From contig NZ_JABASR010000008.1 in the NCBI RefSeq assembly GCF_016107525.1, positions 124,001 to 188,000 on the forward strand: a stretch of 64,000 nt of DNA, read 5' to 3'. Shown in pieces: positions 19,252-29,333 of this stretch. Source of the DNA: Psychrobacter aquimaris (lineage in GTDB: Bacteria; Pseudomonadota; Gammaproteobacteria; Pseudomonadales; Moraxellaceae). The notes under the pieces were generated by a model. It had not been told where the DNA came from. It searched no databases and saw only the letters and a program-made list of their open reading frames with translations. Made by a program: the position numbers and the translations under genes. Within the stretch, counting starts at the first letter, position 1; every line of letters begins with the position of its first letter.

Positions 19252-19700
19252 TGCAGATTTGGGTAGATGCCGATTCGGTGCCATTGATTGCCAAAGATTT
19301 GATTATCAAAACCGCTGAACGCACACAAACCATGGCAATATTCGTCGCCAATCAGCCGATCAAACTGCGTAAGTCACCACTGCTTGTCATGACAGTGGTG
19401 CCATCAGGGTTCGATAAAGCCGATGATTATATCGTTGAGCAAATACAGCCAGGCGATCTGGCTATTACCAGCGACATTCCTTTGGCTAATGACATTTTGG
19501 ACAAAGGTGGTATGGTCTTGACCACTCGCGGCATGGTCTACGACAAAAATAATATCAAGCAAAAGCTCAATATGCGTGATTTTATGGATACCATGCGCGG
19601 TACTGGTGTGCTCGAGCTACAAGAAATGAGTGGTCAAAAACCTTATGGCGATCGTGATAAAAAAGCCTTTGCTGATGGATTAAACAAGTTGGTACGCTAG
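19251..19700 (+). CDS. YaiI/YqxD family protein (UPF0178, DUF188)
   Basis: A 149-residue cytosolic protein with a PIN-like nuclease fold expected for the family. It opens IWVDADSVPLIAKDLIIK, continues ADDYIVEQIQPGDLAITSDIPLA near 60-85, and has a conserved GDRDKKAFADGLNKL C-terminus. The aspartates at positions 5 and 7 and in the TSDIPLA motif are those expected at the putative metal site. No biochemical function is established. It is coupled to purK by stop/start overlap. Confidence 0.88.
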   Translation: MQIWVDADSVPLIAKDLIIKTAERTQTMAIFVANQPIKLRKSPLLVMTVVPSGFDKADDYIVEQIQPGDLAITSDIPLANDILDKGGMVLTTRGMVYDKNNIKQKLNMRDFMDTMRGTGVLELQEMSGQKPYGDRDKKAFADGLNKLVR

Positions 19701-19781
19701 TTTTTAAATGCTTTGTTTTTAGTTTTTTGATCTTACCCACTTTGCAAACCGTATACACTCTATAACCAAACACTATGCAAT

Positions 19782-19815
19782 CGGCACGCTTCATAACGAA
19801 GTGTGCCGTTTTTTC
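19782..19815 (+). terminator. Terminator after the purK-yaiI unit
   Basis: Stem cggcacgcttc with gaagtgtgccg (one G/T mismatch), followed by tttttt. Confidence 0.8.
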
Positions 19816-19874
19816 TTGATACGCTATATTCAGTTTTTACAACAACGATAACGTATATAAGAATAGGAATGACA

Positions 19875-20513
19875 ATGAAAATTTTAGTAATTGGTGCAAG
19901 TGGTCGAGTGGGAACGGATTTAGTTAAGCAATTATTAGCGGATAACCATCAAGTTATTGGCACGACACGCCAAAAAGAAAAATTGTTTAACGATGACAAT
20001 TATAGCCAGCTAGATTTAGATATCACCGCCGAAAAAGAGGCTATACAAAAGCAAATTGATCGAGATATTGACACTGTTTATTTCGTTGCAGGGTCTGGCG
20101 GCAAAGACGTCTTAGAAGTAGATTTACACGGGGCGGTCAAGACCATGCAAGCCGCAGAAGATAAAGGTATTAAACGCTATATCATGCTCAGCACCGTCTT
20201 TTCATTAGACTCCAGTAAATGGGACAATGCTGGTATTGCTGACCTAAAAGAATATTATATCTGCAAACACTATGCGGATCAGTGGTTGATTAATAATAGT
20301 AGCCTTGACTACACCATCGTTCAAGCAGGGGCGCTAAAAGAGCGCGAAGCAACTGGTAAAATCACTGTCAACGATGATAATGCTGGAGAGAACTCAATTG
20401 CCGATGTGGCTACTACTCTGGCAGCTGTCCTAAACGCCGATAATACCATCAAGAAAGTCTTTAGTATGCATAACGGTGAGACTGCGATTGATGAGGCGAT
20501 TGCACAGTTATAA
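19875..20513 (+). CDS. NAD(P)-binding atypical SDR protein
   Basis: A 212-residue Rossmann protein of the NAD(P)H-binding/atypical SDR group (YhfK-like). It begins MKILVIGASGRVGTDLVKQLL with the GASGxxG nucleotide motif, has VYFVAGSGGKDVLEVD near residue 70 and the KHYADQWLI...YTIVQAGALKE pattern near 135-155. No classical YxxxK dyad is visible, so a redox reaction cannot be assigned. The start is placed at 19875: AGGA ends just before the ATG at 19869, too close to serve that codon, but is well spaced for 19875. The 5' extension back to 19803 has no support. Confidence 0.8.
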   Translation: MKILVIGASGRVGTDLVKQLLADNHQVIGTTRQKEKLFNDDNYSQLDLDITAEKEAIQKQIDRDIDTVYFVAGSGGKDVLEVDLHGAVKTMQAAEDKGIKRYIMLSTVFSLDSSKWDNAGIADLKEYYICKHYADQWLINNSSLDYTIVQAGALKEREATGKITVNDDNAGENSIADVATTLAAVLNADNTIKKVFSMHNGETAIDEAIAQL

Positions 20514-20548
20514 TAAATAAAACGATAATTTAGAGCACTTAGACCAAC

Positions 20549-20587
20549 AAAAAATCGAGTAAGCCTATAAGACTTACTCGATTTTTG
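20549..20587. terminator. Bidirectional terminator
   Basis: Stem aaaaatcgagtaag with cttactcgattttt, between the converging SDR gene and epmA. Confidence 0.85.
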
Positions 20588-20650
20588 ATGATGAGCTTAG
20601 TTTTATGAGGGGTTGCCAAATAAATGATTCTGTTCAGACTTTCCAAAACA

Positions 20651-21676
20651 CTAAGCCAAACCGCTTGGAAACGAAATCACATCCTCTAAGCTATTCGCGC
20701 CTGTGATCACCATGAGTAATCTATCGATACCAACGGCGATACCGCTACAAGGAATTAAAGCATCAGACGCTGCTAATAAATGCTCATCGATTGGCATTTG
20801 GGGCAGGTTATGACGCTTACGCAGTTGATTGTCTCGCTCAAACCGTTCTCTTAACGCCTGTCCATCTGCCAGCTCATCATAAGCGTTGGCAATCTCAATG
20901 CCATTGATATATAGCTCAAAGCGTTTGGCGACTGTATTGCCCTCTTTATCCACAGCTGTTTTTGCCAGTGCAGCCGTCGCAGGCGGATATTCTATAATCA
21001 AGGTCGGTAAGTCGTGACCTAAGTTTGGCTCGACCGCATGACTAAACAGCAAATCCAACCAGCTTTGGCGAATATCTGCTTCGCCATCTTCTGTGTTATC
21101 CAAGTCGCTATTAAAATCAAAACCTGTCAACCCCTTATCTTCTGCCACCGCTTGCAAGGAATCGAGGCTAGCTGTCAGCGGATGTATGCCGACAAAATCC
21201 ATAAATGCATCAACATAGCGGTAATGACTCATCACCACTGAATGCCCATAAAGCGCCGCTAATAGTTCACCCAGCTCAGCCCCCATATCATCCAGACTAT
21301 AATTCGGCTGATACCACTCAAGCATGGTAAATTCGATATTATGGCGTATGCCTATTTCATTATCTCGAAATACGGAGCAAATTTGATACATGGGCACTTG
21401 CCAGCTGGCAAGTAAACGCTTCATGGCAAACTCAGGTGAAGTATGCAGATAATAAGTACAGGGTTTATCTTGGTAAGTCACTTGTGCGGCGACTGATTGT
21501 AAGAAAGTATCGGTATTGCCAGCCTGCGATAATAGCGGTGTTTGAACTTCAAGCACTTGATGCGTGGCGAAAAACTGACGGATGGTGCTCATCAATTGCG
21601 CACGCTGCTGAGCCATTGCCAAGGTCATGGTCGGCGCATAGCTGGATTTAGAAGAAGAGTTACTTGCTGGGATCAT
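20651..21676 (-). CDS. epmA: Elongation factor P lysine lysyltransferase EpmA
   Basis: A class II lysyl-tRNA-synthetase paralogue (PoxA/GenX) that attaches (R)-beta-lysine to EF-P, relieving ribosome stalling at polyproline. At 341 residues it lacks the anticodon-binding domain of LysS, diagnostic of EpmA. Motif 2 appears as ICSVFRDNEIGIRHNIEFTMLEWY near 110-130 and motif 3 as CSGIAVGIDRLLMVITG near 310-325; EFAMKRLLASW is also typical. The partner epmB and efp are not in the window. A 72-bp gap separates it from pdxB upstream on the same strand. Confidence 0.93.
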   Translation of the reverse strand: MIPASNSSSKSSYAPTMTLAMAQQRAQLMSTIRQFFATHQVLEVQTPLLSQAGNTDTFLQSVAAQVTYQDKPCTYYLHTSPEFAMKRLLASWQVPMYQICSVFRDNEIGIRHNIEFTMLEWYQPNYSLDDMGAELGELLAALYGHSVVMSHYRYVDAFMDFVGIHPLTASLDSLQAVAEDKGLTGFDFNSDLDNTEDGEADIRQSWLDLLFSHAVEPNLGHDLPTLIIEYPPATAALAKTAVDKEGNTVAKRFELYINGIEIANAYDELADGQALRERFERDNQLRKRHNLPQMPIDEHLLAASDALIPCSGIAVGIDRLLMVITGANSLEDVISFPSGLA

Positions 21677-21748
21677 TATTATTTACTGCAATTTAAGGAT
21701 AAAAATAAGTTTTGAGATACTACTTTAGATTTTAAGACTGCCTAACTT

Positions 21749-22909
21749 TTACCACTGCCATTCGCGGCGTAAGCGATAATCTCGGCGCAACTGATCAAAG
21801 TCAGCACCCTTTACTTGACCGTCAGCCAGCTTGCTTCTTAGTGAAGCATCATCTGCCATGATGTCATAAAACTTAATCAGTCTGTCTGGATACATTTTTA
21901 GTTCAGACCATAAAAACATATTGAGCGGCAGTAAACTATGCATAGACTGAACAGGCGCCACTGCCAATTTTTCACAGAGCGCATCATAGATGATTTGCGT
22001 ACCACGCAGTTTACCTTCGACCGTATAACCTGCGATATGCGGGGTAGCGATAGCCAGTTTGGACAATAAGTACTCAGAAATCTCTGGTTCAAATTCAAAC
22101 ACGTCAAGCACTACTTGGCGATCTGTGCGCTCAATATCTGCTTCTAAATCACACGCATTAATGACTGGTCCGCGAGCACTGTTAATCAATAAGGTATGCA
22201 CAGGCATCATTGCCAACGTATTTGCATCAATAAGATGCTTTGTTGGATAATCATTACCACTAGGGTGTGTATCATCTTTTTTATTGGTTAAAGGCACATG
22301 CAAGCTCACTGCATCGCTTTGGCTAAGCACTTGCTCAAGGCTGGCATTATTCATATTCGATGTAGGCAGTAGTGGATCATAACCTAGTACCTGCCAGCCC
22401 AAATCAATAGCATACTGAGCAAGCGTGCTGCCAATATTACCAAGACCTATGATACCTAAGGTGACTGGCGGCATCGTTTGCTGCCAATATTGCGGACGCA
22501 ACGTCAAAATCGCTGTCAATACATACTGCGCGACAGAATGCTTACTACATCCAGCCGCATTGGCGAAAGTGATATTGCGCGCTGCCAAATAGTCTTGATC
22601 GACATGATCGGTACCGATAGTCGCCGAACCAACAAATTTTACGCTGTTGTTATTGGCCAGCAGTGCCTCGCCTACTGGCGTCACCGAGCGTATCAACAGC
22701 ACATCAGGTTGTAATTCTGCGAGCAATTGCGCATTGATATCACGTCCAGCGATGGTAATGATATTGACCGTCTGCTCAGATACCTGCCCAAGCATTGAAG
22801 CATTAAAAAACGCATTCAAGCTAGCGATATTGCTATCGGCCACGATAGTAATATTGTCAACAGGGTTCGCTCTATTTTTCATAGCGTTTGCAGCACTATC
22901 ATTTAACAT
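21749..22909 (-). CDS. pdxB: Erythronate-4-phosphate dehydrogenase
   Basis: An NAD-dependent 2-hydroxyacid dehydrogenase that oxidises 4-phosphoerythronate in DXP-dependent pyridoxal phosphate synthesis. The 386 residues have the nucleotide motif LGIIGLGNIGSTLAQYAIDLG (about 146-166), NSARGPVINACDLEADI with the substrate arginine, an acid region VFEFEPEISEYLL, and the histidine in ATPHIAGYTVEGK. GTDHVDQDYLAARNITFANAAG lies near 100. The PdxB-specific C-terminal dimerisation region is present. It probably forms an operon with epmA, and begins only about 12 bp after the stop of the upstream transporter gene. Confidence 0.93.
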   Translation of the reverse strand: MLNDSAANAMKNRANPVDNITIVADSNIASLNAFFNASMLGQVSEQTVNIITIAGRDINAQLLAELQPDVLLIRSVTPVGEALLANNNSVKFVGSATIGTDHVDQDYLAARNITFANAAGCSKHSVAQYVLTAILTLRPQYWQQTMPPVTLGIIGLGNIGSTLAQYAIDLGWQVLGYDPLLPTSNMNNASLEQVLSQSDAVSLHVPLTNKKDDTHPSGNDYPTKHLIDANTLAMMPVHTLLINSARGPVINACDLEADIERTDRQVVLDVFEFEPEISEYLLSKLAIATPHIAGYTVEGKLRGTQIIYDALCEKLAVAPVQSMHSLLPLNMFLWSELKMYPDRLIKFYDIMADDASLRSKLADGQVKGADFDQLRRDYRLRREWQW

Positions 22910-22921
22910 GACTATGTATCT

Positions 22922-24049
22922 CTACTCTGATTCATTTACTGGTGGCAACGGTTGATCGTCAGACAATACCAAATCCTGCGGGGCAAATATCTCATTTTTA
23001 TGCTGCGATATCCATTCTCGCCATACCGCCAATCCGATGGCTAGTACCACAGGACCGATGAATAAACCAACAAAGCCAAAAGCCGTTAGGCCACCTAATA
23101 CACCAATAAAAATAATAATAAAAGGGATTTTGGTCGCACCACTAATTACAATAGGACGGATGAGATTGTCAACCCAGCTGATAACTAAGGTGCCCCATAG
23201 CGCCAAGCCAATGCCTTCTACGGTATGACCCTGGCTTAACAACCAAATGGATACACCGCCCCACACAAATGGTGTACCAAACGGAATCAGGGCGATAATA
23301 AAGGTTACGATAGTTAATAAGATAGGACTTGGTGCACCAGCGAAGTAGTAACCCACACCTGCGAGCAGTGCTTGTGCCAATGCCGTCAAACCAATACCAT
23401 AAACCACCGCACGCGTGGTCGTACCCACAGAATCAATATAACCATCAATGCGATTACCAATGATATTACGCAGTGCTTGACGGATCTGGCGAACCAAACT
23501 GGTACCATCACGATAAAAGAAAAACAACGTCATCAGCGCCATACCTAACTTGGCAAGACCGCTAAACAACACATCAAATGCGACTTTGCCATAATATAAA
23601 TGTGACTGTACCCAAATGCGAAACGCTTCTAGCGTCCCTTCTGGGTTTTTATTGATTCTCCACAGCACATCTTTCACTTGCTGGCCGATGACAGGTAAGT
23701 CTTTGATAGAATCAGGCACATCTAAATAGCCAACTTTGATACGATAAATCAAGTTGCTGATTAGACTCAAGGCTTCTTGTTGTAGAATAAAAACACCGAT
23801 AACCAGTGGCACACCTATCATTAAGGAGATACTCACCGTCATAATAGCGGCGCTAAAATTAGGACTCAGTTTTACTTTTTCATAAAAAAAGTTATAAATA
23901 GGAAAAGTAACATACGCTAAAATTGCCGCCCATAGTGCCGGTACAATAAAAAACTGTACCACTTGAAAACACAATACGAACAGCACCACCAATAAAGTAA
24001 TGGCCAGTAAGCGCTGAATAATAAATTCTTTTGTCCAGTTTTCAATCAT
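22922..24049 (-). CDS. AI-2E family (PerM-type) membrane transporter
   Basis: A 375-residue inner-membrane protein with about eight helices in the family pattern: paired N-terminal helices (AITLLVVLFVLCFQVVQFF, VPALWAAILAYVTFPIYNFF), a soluble middle with SLISNLIYRIKVG, then the FFFYRDG motif near 195 and the C-terminal half with LIPFGTPFVWGGVSIWLL and VDNLIRPIVISGATKIPF. Members include exporters of autoinducer-2 and Na+/H+ antiporters; the substrate cannot be predicted. The TTG at 24076 would add nine residues, but the ATG at 24049 gives the usual start. It heads a unit with pdxB and epmA. Confidence 0.87.
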   Translation of the reverse strand: MIENWTKEFIIQRLLAITLLVVLFVLCFQVVQFFIVPALWAAILAYVTFPIYNFFYEKVKLSPNFSAAIMTVSISLMIGVPLVIGVFILQQEALSLISNLIYRIKVGYLDVPDSIKDLPVIGQQVKDVLWRINKNPEGTLEAFRIWVQSHLYYGKVAFDVLFSGLAKLGMALMTLFFFYRDGTSLVRQIRQALRNIIGNRIDGYIDSVGTTTRAVVYGIGLTALAQALLAGVGYYFAGAPSPILLTIVTFIIALIPFGTPFVWGGVSIWLLSQGHTVEGIGLALWGTLVISWVDNLIRPIVISGATKIPFIIIFIGVLGGLTAFGFVGLFIGPVVLAIGLAVWREWISQHKNEIFAPQDLVLSDDQPLPPVNESE

Positions 24050-24898
24050 AGCGTATAAACCAAGAGCGGACAGCAAAGATCTATCATGACTTTGCTGGCA
24101 AGTTTATAAATGTGTGATGAATATCAACTCACAGACTGTGCCCATAAAAAGACCCTATCCATAAGCGGTACCCATTAGCGAGGGATGTAAACAATCAGTG
24201 CCAGTAAAACCTGCTTTGAGAGCGTCAAATCGTAGCATACCGTAACATAATTACGGACGATAGTTTTGGCTAAAGCAAGATAAATATCAAGCGATTATCA
24301 TGGCTTATTATGCAGCAAAATACGACAATGATATAACGCTATGTTGTAATCTTTACTTACAACTTTCTCTATACAAGCTTACTAGATGATGACACTAATA
24401 GATAGAAGGTCATACATGGATTTAACATGTAAAAACAATGAACTAAAAGCCTGTTTTATATTCACGCTGTAAACAGGGCTGTTGCAAGGTAATTCACTGG
24501 CGCGTTCTATTTGTAGCGACAATTGATGTTATACTAAAGCAATTATTTTAAGCTTTTCAATAGCATTAAGCCCGTTTGTTATTATCTATTTGAATCGTTA
24601 TACAGATATAGCATTTTTCAAACGATATGTCACAACCCTCTTTTATCGTCATTCTATAGACTATCATAAGATCCAACCTTTAGAGCGGCGTTACAACGTT
24701 GAATATGATGCGTAAGCAAGCGCTGATATGCATCATCATAAAGGCTTATGCATGATGTAAGCTCATCATCTCGGTTCACTATTAGAATTCGATATGACAG
24801 AGTGCTATTTTGAGTAAATTTCGGACTTACTTTGATTTTATTTTAAATCAATAATGACCCACCAAATTTTAAACCATATATCGATAGGAACAATAACA
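24050..24898. other. Long divergent spacer upstream of nadE
   Basis: About 850 bp without a supportable gene. An 18-codon frame at 24416-24472 has a GAAGG site at good spacing but no homology that I recognise. A bulged hairpin (agcctgttt, aaacagggct) lies at 24449-24480. Otherwise AT-rich; no RNA gene motif recognised. Confidence 0.4.
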
Positions 24899-26590
24899 AT
24901 GTCAAAAGACAATGATAATCCCAATATAACTCCCTCAACTGAGGTCCGTAAGACCAATAAAATCCAAGAAACGGTTACTTTTGCATTGGCCCAGTCGCAT
25001 TTTTTGGTTGGTGATATTACTACCAATGCCGAAAAAATGCGTACACTCGCATTGCAAGCTCGCGAGCAAGGTGCAGATGTCATTATTTTCCCAGAACTTG
25101 CTTTATTAGGTTACCCACCGCAAGATTTATTATTACGCCCAAGCTTATCTGGCCGCATCAAAAGCGCCTTGTCTACTTTAAGTGATATCGATGACATCGT
25201 GATGATTGTCGGTTACCCACATGTCGACCATCATGGTACTTTTAACTCAGCTGCTATCTTGCATAATGGTCATCAAAAAGGCTTTTATCATAAGCAAATC
25301 CTGCCAAATTATGGCGTATTTGATGAGCGTCGTTATTTTGATAAAGGTCGCAACCAAGTTTTATTTGACTATAAAGGAATCACTATCGGTCTGCTCATCT
25401 GTGAAGACCTGTGGGAAAAAGGCCCTATTGCCGAGCTTAAAAAGCAAGGTGCTGATCTGATTGTTAGCTTGAATGCCTCACCTTTTGAGATCGAAAAACA
25501 AGACAATCGTAAAACGATGCTGGCCAAGCGTAGCCGTGAAAATAATTTGCCTATTGTGTATGTCAACGCTGTTGGCGGTCAAGACGACTTGGTGTTTGAT
25601 GGTGGCTCTATGGCGGTGCAAGCTGACGGTAGCGTTGCACACGAAGCACCGCGTTTCATGAATCAGCTATTACTAGCCACGTTAGATGTCAAAACGGCCA
25701 AGTTCGATAGTCAATCTAAAGCGCCATTAACGCTGAGCCGTGAGTCAGAGATGTATCAAGCATTGGTCGTTGGCCTGCGCGACTACGTCAATCATTCAGG
25801 ATTCACTGGTATCATCGTTGGGTTATCAGGTGGTATTGATTCAGCATTGACGCTATGTATCGCGGTTGATGCCTTGGGCGCTGACAAGGTATATGCAGTG
25901 ATGATGCCTTATGAATATACTTCTCAAATCAGTCTAGAAGATGCCCAAGCACAGGCACGCCGCTTAAACGTTTCTTATACGGTTTGTCCTATTTTTGATG
26001 CGGTTGAAGGCATTCGTCATACTCTAGCCCCACTATTTAACAAATCCCCAGCAGACACTACTGAGGAGAATATTCAGGCGCGTGCACGCGGTGTGGTATT
26101 GATGGCATTGTCCAACAAGTTTGGGCATTTAGTCATTACCACTGGTAATAAGTCTGAGTTGGCCGTTGGCTATTCGACATTATATGGTGATATGGCAGGC
26201 GGCTTTGATGTGCTAAAAGACGTTTATAAGTCGCAGGTTTATAAATTAGCCAGCTATCGCAACCGCTTGGAAGACACCCCTGTCATCCCTGAGCGCGTCA
26301 TCACTCGCCCGCCATCTGCTGAGTTACGCCCAGACCAAAAAGACCAAGACAGCTTGCCTGACTATGATGTGTTAGATGGCATCTTAATGTCATACATCGA
26401 TGAAGATATGGGCTATCAAGACATTGTTAATAAAGGCTTTGAGGCTGAAATGGTCGCAAAAGTCATCAAGATGGTAGACAATAGTGAATATAAGCGTTTA
26501 CAAGCGCCAATTGGCACCAAAATTAGCCACAAAGCCTTTGGACGTGAACGCCGTTATCCATTAGTTAATAAATGGTCAATAAAAGGCTAA
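24899..26590 (+). CDS. nadE: Glutamine-dependent NAD+ synthetase
   Basis: Makes NAD+ from deamido-NAD+, ATP and glutamine. The 563-residue two-domain protein carries an N-terminal nitrilase/glutaminase domain with the Glu-Lys-Cys triad (FPELALLGYPPQDLL, KQILPNYGVFDERRYF, GLLICEDLW) and a C-terminal synthetase domain with the PP-loop GLSGGIDSALT near residue 308, TTGNKSELAVGYSTLYGDM, and a terminal GTKISHKAFGRERRYP. Both active sites look intact, so ammonia should come from glutamine. The ATG at 24899 follows an AGGA site; an earlier frame start at 24854 lacks one. Confidence 0.95.
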   Translation: MSKDNDNPNITPSTEVRKTNKIQETVTFALAQSHFLVGDITTNAEKMRTLALQAREQGADVIIFPELALLGYPPQDLLLRPSLSGRIKSALSTLSDIDDIVMIVGYPHVDHHGTFNSAAILHNGHQKGFYHKQILPNYGVFDERRYFDKGRNQVLFDYKGITIGLLICEDLWEKGPIAELKKQGADLIVSLNASPFEIEKQDNRKTMLAKRSRENNLPIVYVNAVGGQDDLVFDGGSMAVQADGSVAHEAPRFMNQLLLATLDVKTAKFDSQSKAPLTLSRESEMYQALVVGLRDYVNHSGFTGIIVGLSGGIDSALTLCIAVDALGADKVYAVMMPYEYTSQISLEDAQAQARRLNVSYTVCPIFDAVEGIRHTLAPLFNKSPADTTEENIQARARGVVLMALSNKFGHLVITTGNKSELAVGYSTLYGDMAGGFDVLKDVYKSQVYKLASYRNRLEDTPVIPERVITRPPSAELRPDQKDQDSLPDYDVLDGILMSYIDEDMGYQDIVNKGFEAEMVAKVIKMVDNSEYKRLQAPIGTKISHKAFGRERRYPLVNKWSIKG

Positions 26591-26690
26591 ATTATATTAA
26601 CCATTGTTGCTTGCCCTACTTTTATTATGTAGAACGCGAGCAACACGGCTAGCTTAATACTTTTATAAAAACTCAAATTTATTGACGATT

Positions 26691-26716
26691 AGCTGGGTGC
26701 TTACCCAGCTTTTTTA
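26691..26716 (+). terminator. Terminator of nadE
   Basis: Stem agctgggt with acccagct and a 4-nt loop, then tttttt. Confidence 0.85.
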
Positions 26717-26839
26717 GTTTTTATAAACCAATTTTTAACGCCAATATTTTATACACAACACTTTCTTTTTTGTATTTCCAACCCATTCATTCTTTAACTC
26801 CAATTATTTTAATCCTTATATTTTTTTACCGAGTATGTC

Positions 26840-28114
26840 ATGAGTTTGCTAACTGCTAGTATCTTTCTTCTGTTATTGCTTGCCCTAAGCGCCTTTGTAT
26901 CCGCTGCCGAGATTGCCATCGCTGCTGGTCGCAAAATCAAGCTACAAATCATGGCAAAAGAAGGGGATGTCCGCGCATTTGACGTCCTTAAAATGCAAGA
27001 GCACCCTGGCAGTTTTATTACTGTCGTGCAGGTGGTTTTAAACGCCGTTGCTATCTCGGCTGGTGCGGTAGGTGAGTCAGCTATCAGCCCTTATCTAGAG
27101 CTTTTGGTGAAGAATGAAGCAGTGTCATCCGTCATATCATTTGTCCTGATCACCAGTTTGTTTTCTCTGCTCGCTGATTTGATGCCCAGACGATTGGCGA
27201 TGTCAAACACTGAAGTGATCGCGGTACGCCTCGTACGACCAATGATGCTATTGATCTTTATATTCAAACCAGTGATTTGGATATTTGATGGTGCAGCAAA
27301 TCTCATTTTTGAATTACTGGGTATTTCAACCATACGGCAAGACGATATGACGCCAGAAGATATTTATGCCGTCATGGATGCAGGTGCTGAAGCTGGTGTG
27401 CTCAAAAAACAAGAACATCATCTGATAGAAAATATCTTTGACATGCAAGAGCGCACAGTAACGTCAGTGATGAATCCACGTGAAAATATCGTTTATTTTG
27501 ATACCAAAACGAGCACTGAAAAAGTCGTTGAAGTGATGATTGAACAGCCACATAACAAGTTTTTGGTCTGTCAGGATGATGACTTAGAGCATATTATTGG
27601 TTATGTAGAATCACGTAGCTTTTTGGCATTGGTTCTTAATCAGCAAGAGGTCAGCTTAACAGACAAAGCACTATTAAAACCTGCACTCTTCGTTCCTGAT
27701 ACCTTGTCCTTGTTTGAAGTGTTAGAGATGTTTAAGTCTACAGGCGCTGACTTTGCCGTCATCGTGAATGAGTATGGCTTGGTAGTGGGTGTTATCACGC
27801 TTAAGGATGTGATGAGTATCGTCATGGGGGAGCTTGTAACCTTGGAGGAGCAGCCCATTGTTCAACGTACTGATAACTCGTGGCTAATCGATGGAATGAC
27901 TCCTATTGAAGACGTTGTACGCGCTTTAGATATTGTCAATCTGCCACGCAGTCAGAACTATGAAACCATTAGTGGCTTCATGATGTACATGCTACGCAAA
28001 ATCCCAAAGAAAACCGATACTATCGAGTATGCCAATTATCGATTTGAAATTATCGCGACTGACAACCTCAAAATTACTCAGATGCTGGTGACCAAACTTG
28101 ATGAAACTGTCTAA
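26840..28114 (+). CDS. CNNM/CorC-type membrane protein (DUF21-CBS-CorC_HlyC)
   Basis: A 424-residue inner-membrane protein. DUF21 spans about 1-185 with helices at the N-terminus (LLTASIFLLLLLALSAFVSAAE) and near 95-115, 130-150. A CBS pair follows (about 200-325; MNPRENIVYFDTKTSTEKV, FVPDTLSLFEVLEMFKSTG, VNEYGLVVGVITLKDVMSIV), then a CorC_HlyC domain (about 340-424; DGMTPIEDVVRALDI, YETISGFMMYMLRKIPKK). E. coli YtfL (PaeA), a polyamine exporter, and the CorB/CorC magnesium-related proteins share this layout; the substrate is uncertain. The ATG is preceded only by a weak ribosome site. Confidence 0.85.
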   Translation: MSLLTASIFLLLLLALSAFVSAAEIAIAAGRKIKLQIMAKEGDVRAFDVLKMQEHPGSFITVVQVVLNAVAISAGAVGESAISPYLELLVKNEAVSSVISFVLITSLFSLLADLMPRRLAMSNTEVIAVRLVRPMMLLIFIFKPVIWIFDGAANLIFELLGISTIRQDDMTPEDIYAVMDAGAEAGVLKKQEHHLIENIFDMQERTVTSVMNPRENIVYFDTKTSTEKVVEVMIEQPHNKFLVCQDDDLEHIIGYVESRSFLALVLNQQEVSLTDKALLKPALFVPDTLSLFEVLEMFKSTGADFAVIVNEYGLVVGVITLKDVMSIVMGELVTLEEQPIVQRTDNSWLIDGMTPIEDVVRALDIVNLPRSQNYETISGFMMYMLRKIPKKTDTIEYANYRFEIIATDNLKITQMLVTKLDETV

Positions 28115-28211
28115 TAAGCAGCACTGAGTTAATCTAGAACGTGTCATCAATCAAAGCATTTTTATTTTTATCTTCGTAATCTGAGGGATGATATATCTAA
28201 TAAATAAAAAG

Positions 28212-28928
28212 TTAAGATCGTGTACCAAATATGGCGGTACCAACGCGCACCATCGTCGAACCGTTGGCTATCGCCTCTGTCATATCACCGCTCATGCCCA
28301 TGCTTAGGGTATCCCAAGCATTTAGCTCTGCATGAGTTTCTTTAATCTCATCAAACAACTGCTTGGTTCGGGTAAAAGCATCCGTACCTACCTTAGCAGG
28401 AATAATCATCAAACCACGCAGCTGTAACCTGTCATAGCCCTTGATGGCAGTTATTAACTCCGGCAGCTGTGCTGGCAGGCAGCCTGATTTGCTTTCTTCG
28501 TTATCGATATTCAACTGAATCAATACATTCAATGGTGGCAGCTCAGCTGGACGCTGGTCATTTAAACGCTTAGCAATAATGTCACGCTCAACCGTTTGCA
28601 CCCAATCGAAATGCTCAGCAATATCGCGGGTCTTATTGCGCTGTATACTACCAATATAGTGCCAAATAATGTCTTTAGTTTCTGGCTGTCGTTTTAGCGT
28701 CTCGATTTTTTCGATGGCTTCTTGCAGATAATTTTCACCAAAGTGCTGCTGTCCTTGCTGAGCCAAAGTAGCAATCATATCGGCAGGTTTGGTCTTGGAA
28801 ACTGCTAGTAGCGTCACACTATCCGCTTGTCGTGCGGCACGCTCACACGCTTGAGTCATTTGCTTGCTAACTTGCTGCCAGCTCGCAATAAGATTTTGGC
28901 TATCACTGTTATTTTCTATTTCTTTCAT
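28212..28928 (-). CDS. PLP homeostasis protein, YggS family
   Basis: A 238-residue cytosolic single-domain TIM-barrel protein that binds pyridoxal 5'-phosphate and buffers PLP and amino-acid metabolism; no catalysis is known. The PLP lysine is Lys45 in LLAVSKTKPAD. Further signatures are FGENYLQEAIEKIE near 80, WHYIGSIQRNKTRDIAE near 108, and the C-terminal SMGMSGDMTEAIANGSTMVRVGTAIFG. It is divergent from pilT, the arrangement also seen in Pseudomonas. Confidence 0.93.
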   Translation of the reverse strand: MKEIENNSDSQNLIASWQQVSKQMTQACERAARQADSVTLLAVSKTKPADMIATLAQQGQQHFGENYLQEAIEKIETLKRQPETKDIIWHYIGSIQRNKTRDIAEHFDWVQTVERDIIAKRLNDQRPAELPPLNVLIQLNIDNEESKSGCLPAQLPELITAIKGYDRLQLRGLMIIPAKVGTDAFTRTKQLFDEIKETHAELNAWDTLSMGMSGDMTEAIANGSTMVRVGTAIFGTRS

Positions 28929-29081
28929 ATATTACTCACGAGAATAATTTAATCCATTTTTTAATCAGTCACTTTTCATGACTTCTATAATGGGCTTTTA
29001 TTAATTATGGTTAAACTTTTTATAAGTGTCTTTTAATGTAGAAAAACTCAATAAGCATCAATCTATAAATCGACGCTCATA

Positions 29082-29333
29082 ATGACTAATTTTACATTTT
29101 CTTGCGGTAGTAGATGGTTAATTGTCAGTAGTCTTGTTATTATATTGTTACATGGTTTAACATATGCTACTGAATATAATAGTAATGGTAAAGACTATCG
29201 CTACTCCTTTATTGACGTGACCGACTTTAATCAGATCGTTTATCGATTGCTAATCACTCCCCTTTTTTGCTCTTTTGTCCTACCCTTATTGATTGATAGG
29301 AATATCCGATTATGGCTGAAAAAAACAATTTAA
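29082..29333 (+). CDS. Possible small membrane protein, doubtful
   Basis: An 83-codon frame with two hydrophobic stretches (LIVSSLVIILLHGLTYA and LLITPLFCSFVLPLL) whose end overlaps the pilT start by 22 bp. No Shine-Dalgarno precedes its ATG and I recognise no family. Its composition could simply reflect the AT-rich pilT leader. Translational coupling to pilT would be its only contextual support. Confidence 0.2.
   Translation: MTNFTFSCGSRWLIVSSLVIILLHGLTYATEYNSNGKDYRYSFIDVTDFNQIVYRLLITPLFCSFVLPLLIDRNIRLWLKKTI

Noticed and set aside
24416..24472. 18-codon frame with a good GAAGG site upstream of nadE
   Set aside because: Too short to judge by eye, with no recognisable leader-peptide pattern, and more than 400 bp from nadE. 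Noted only in the spacer entry.
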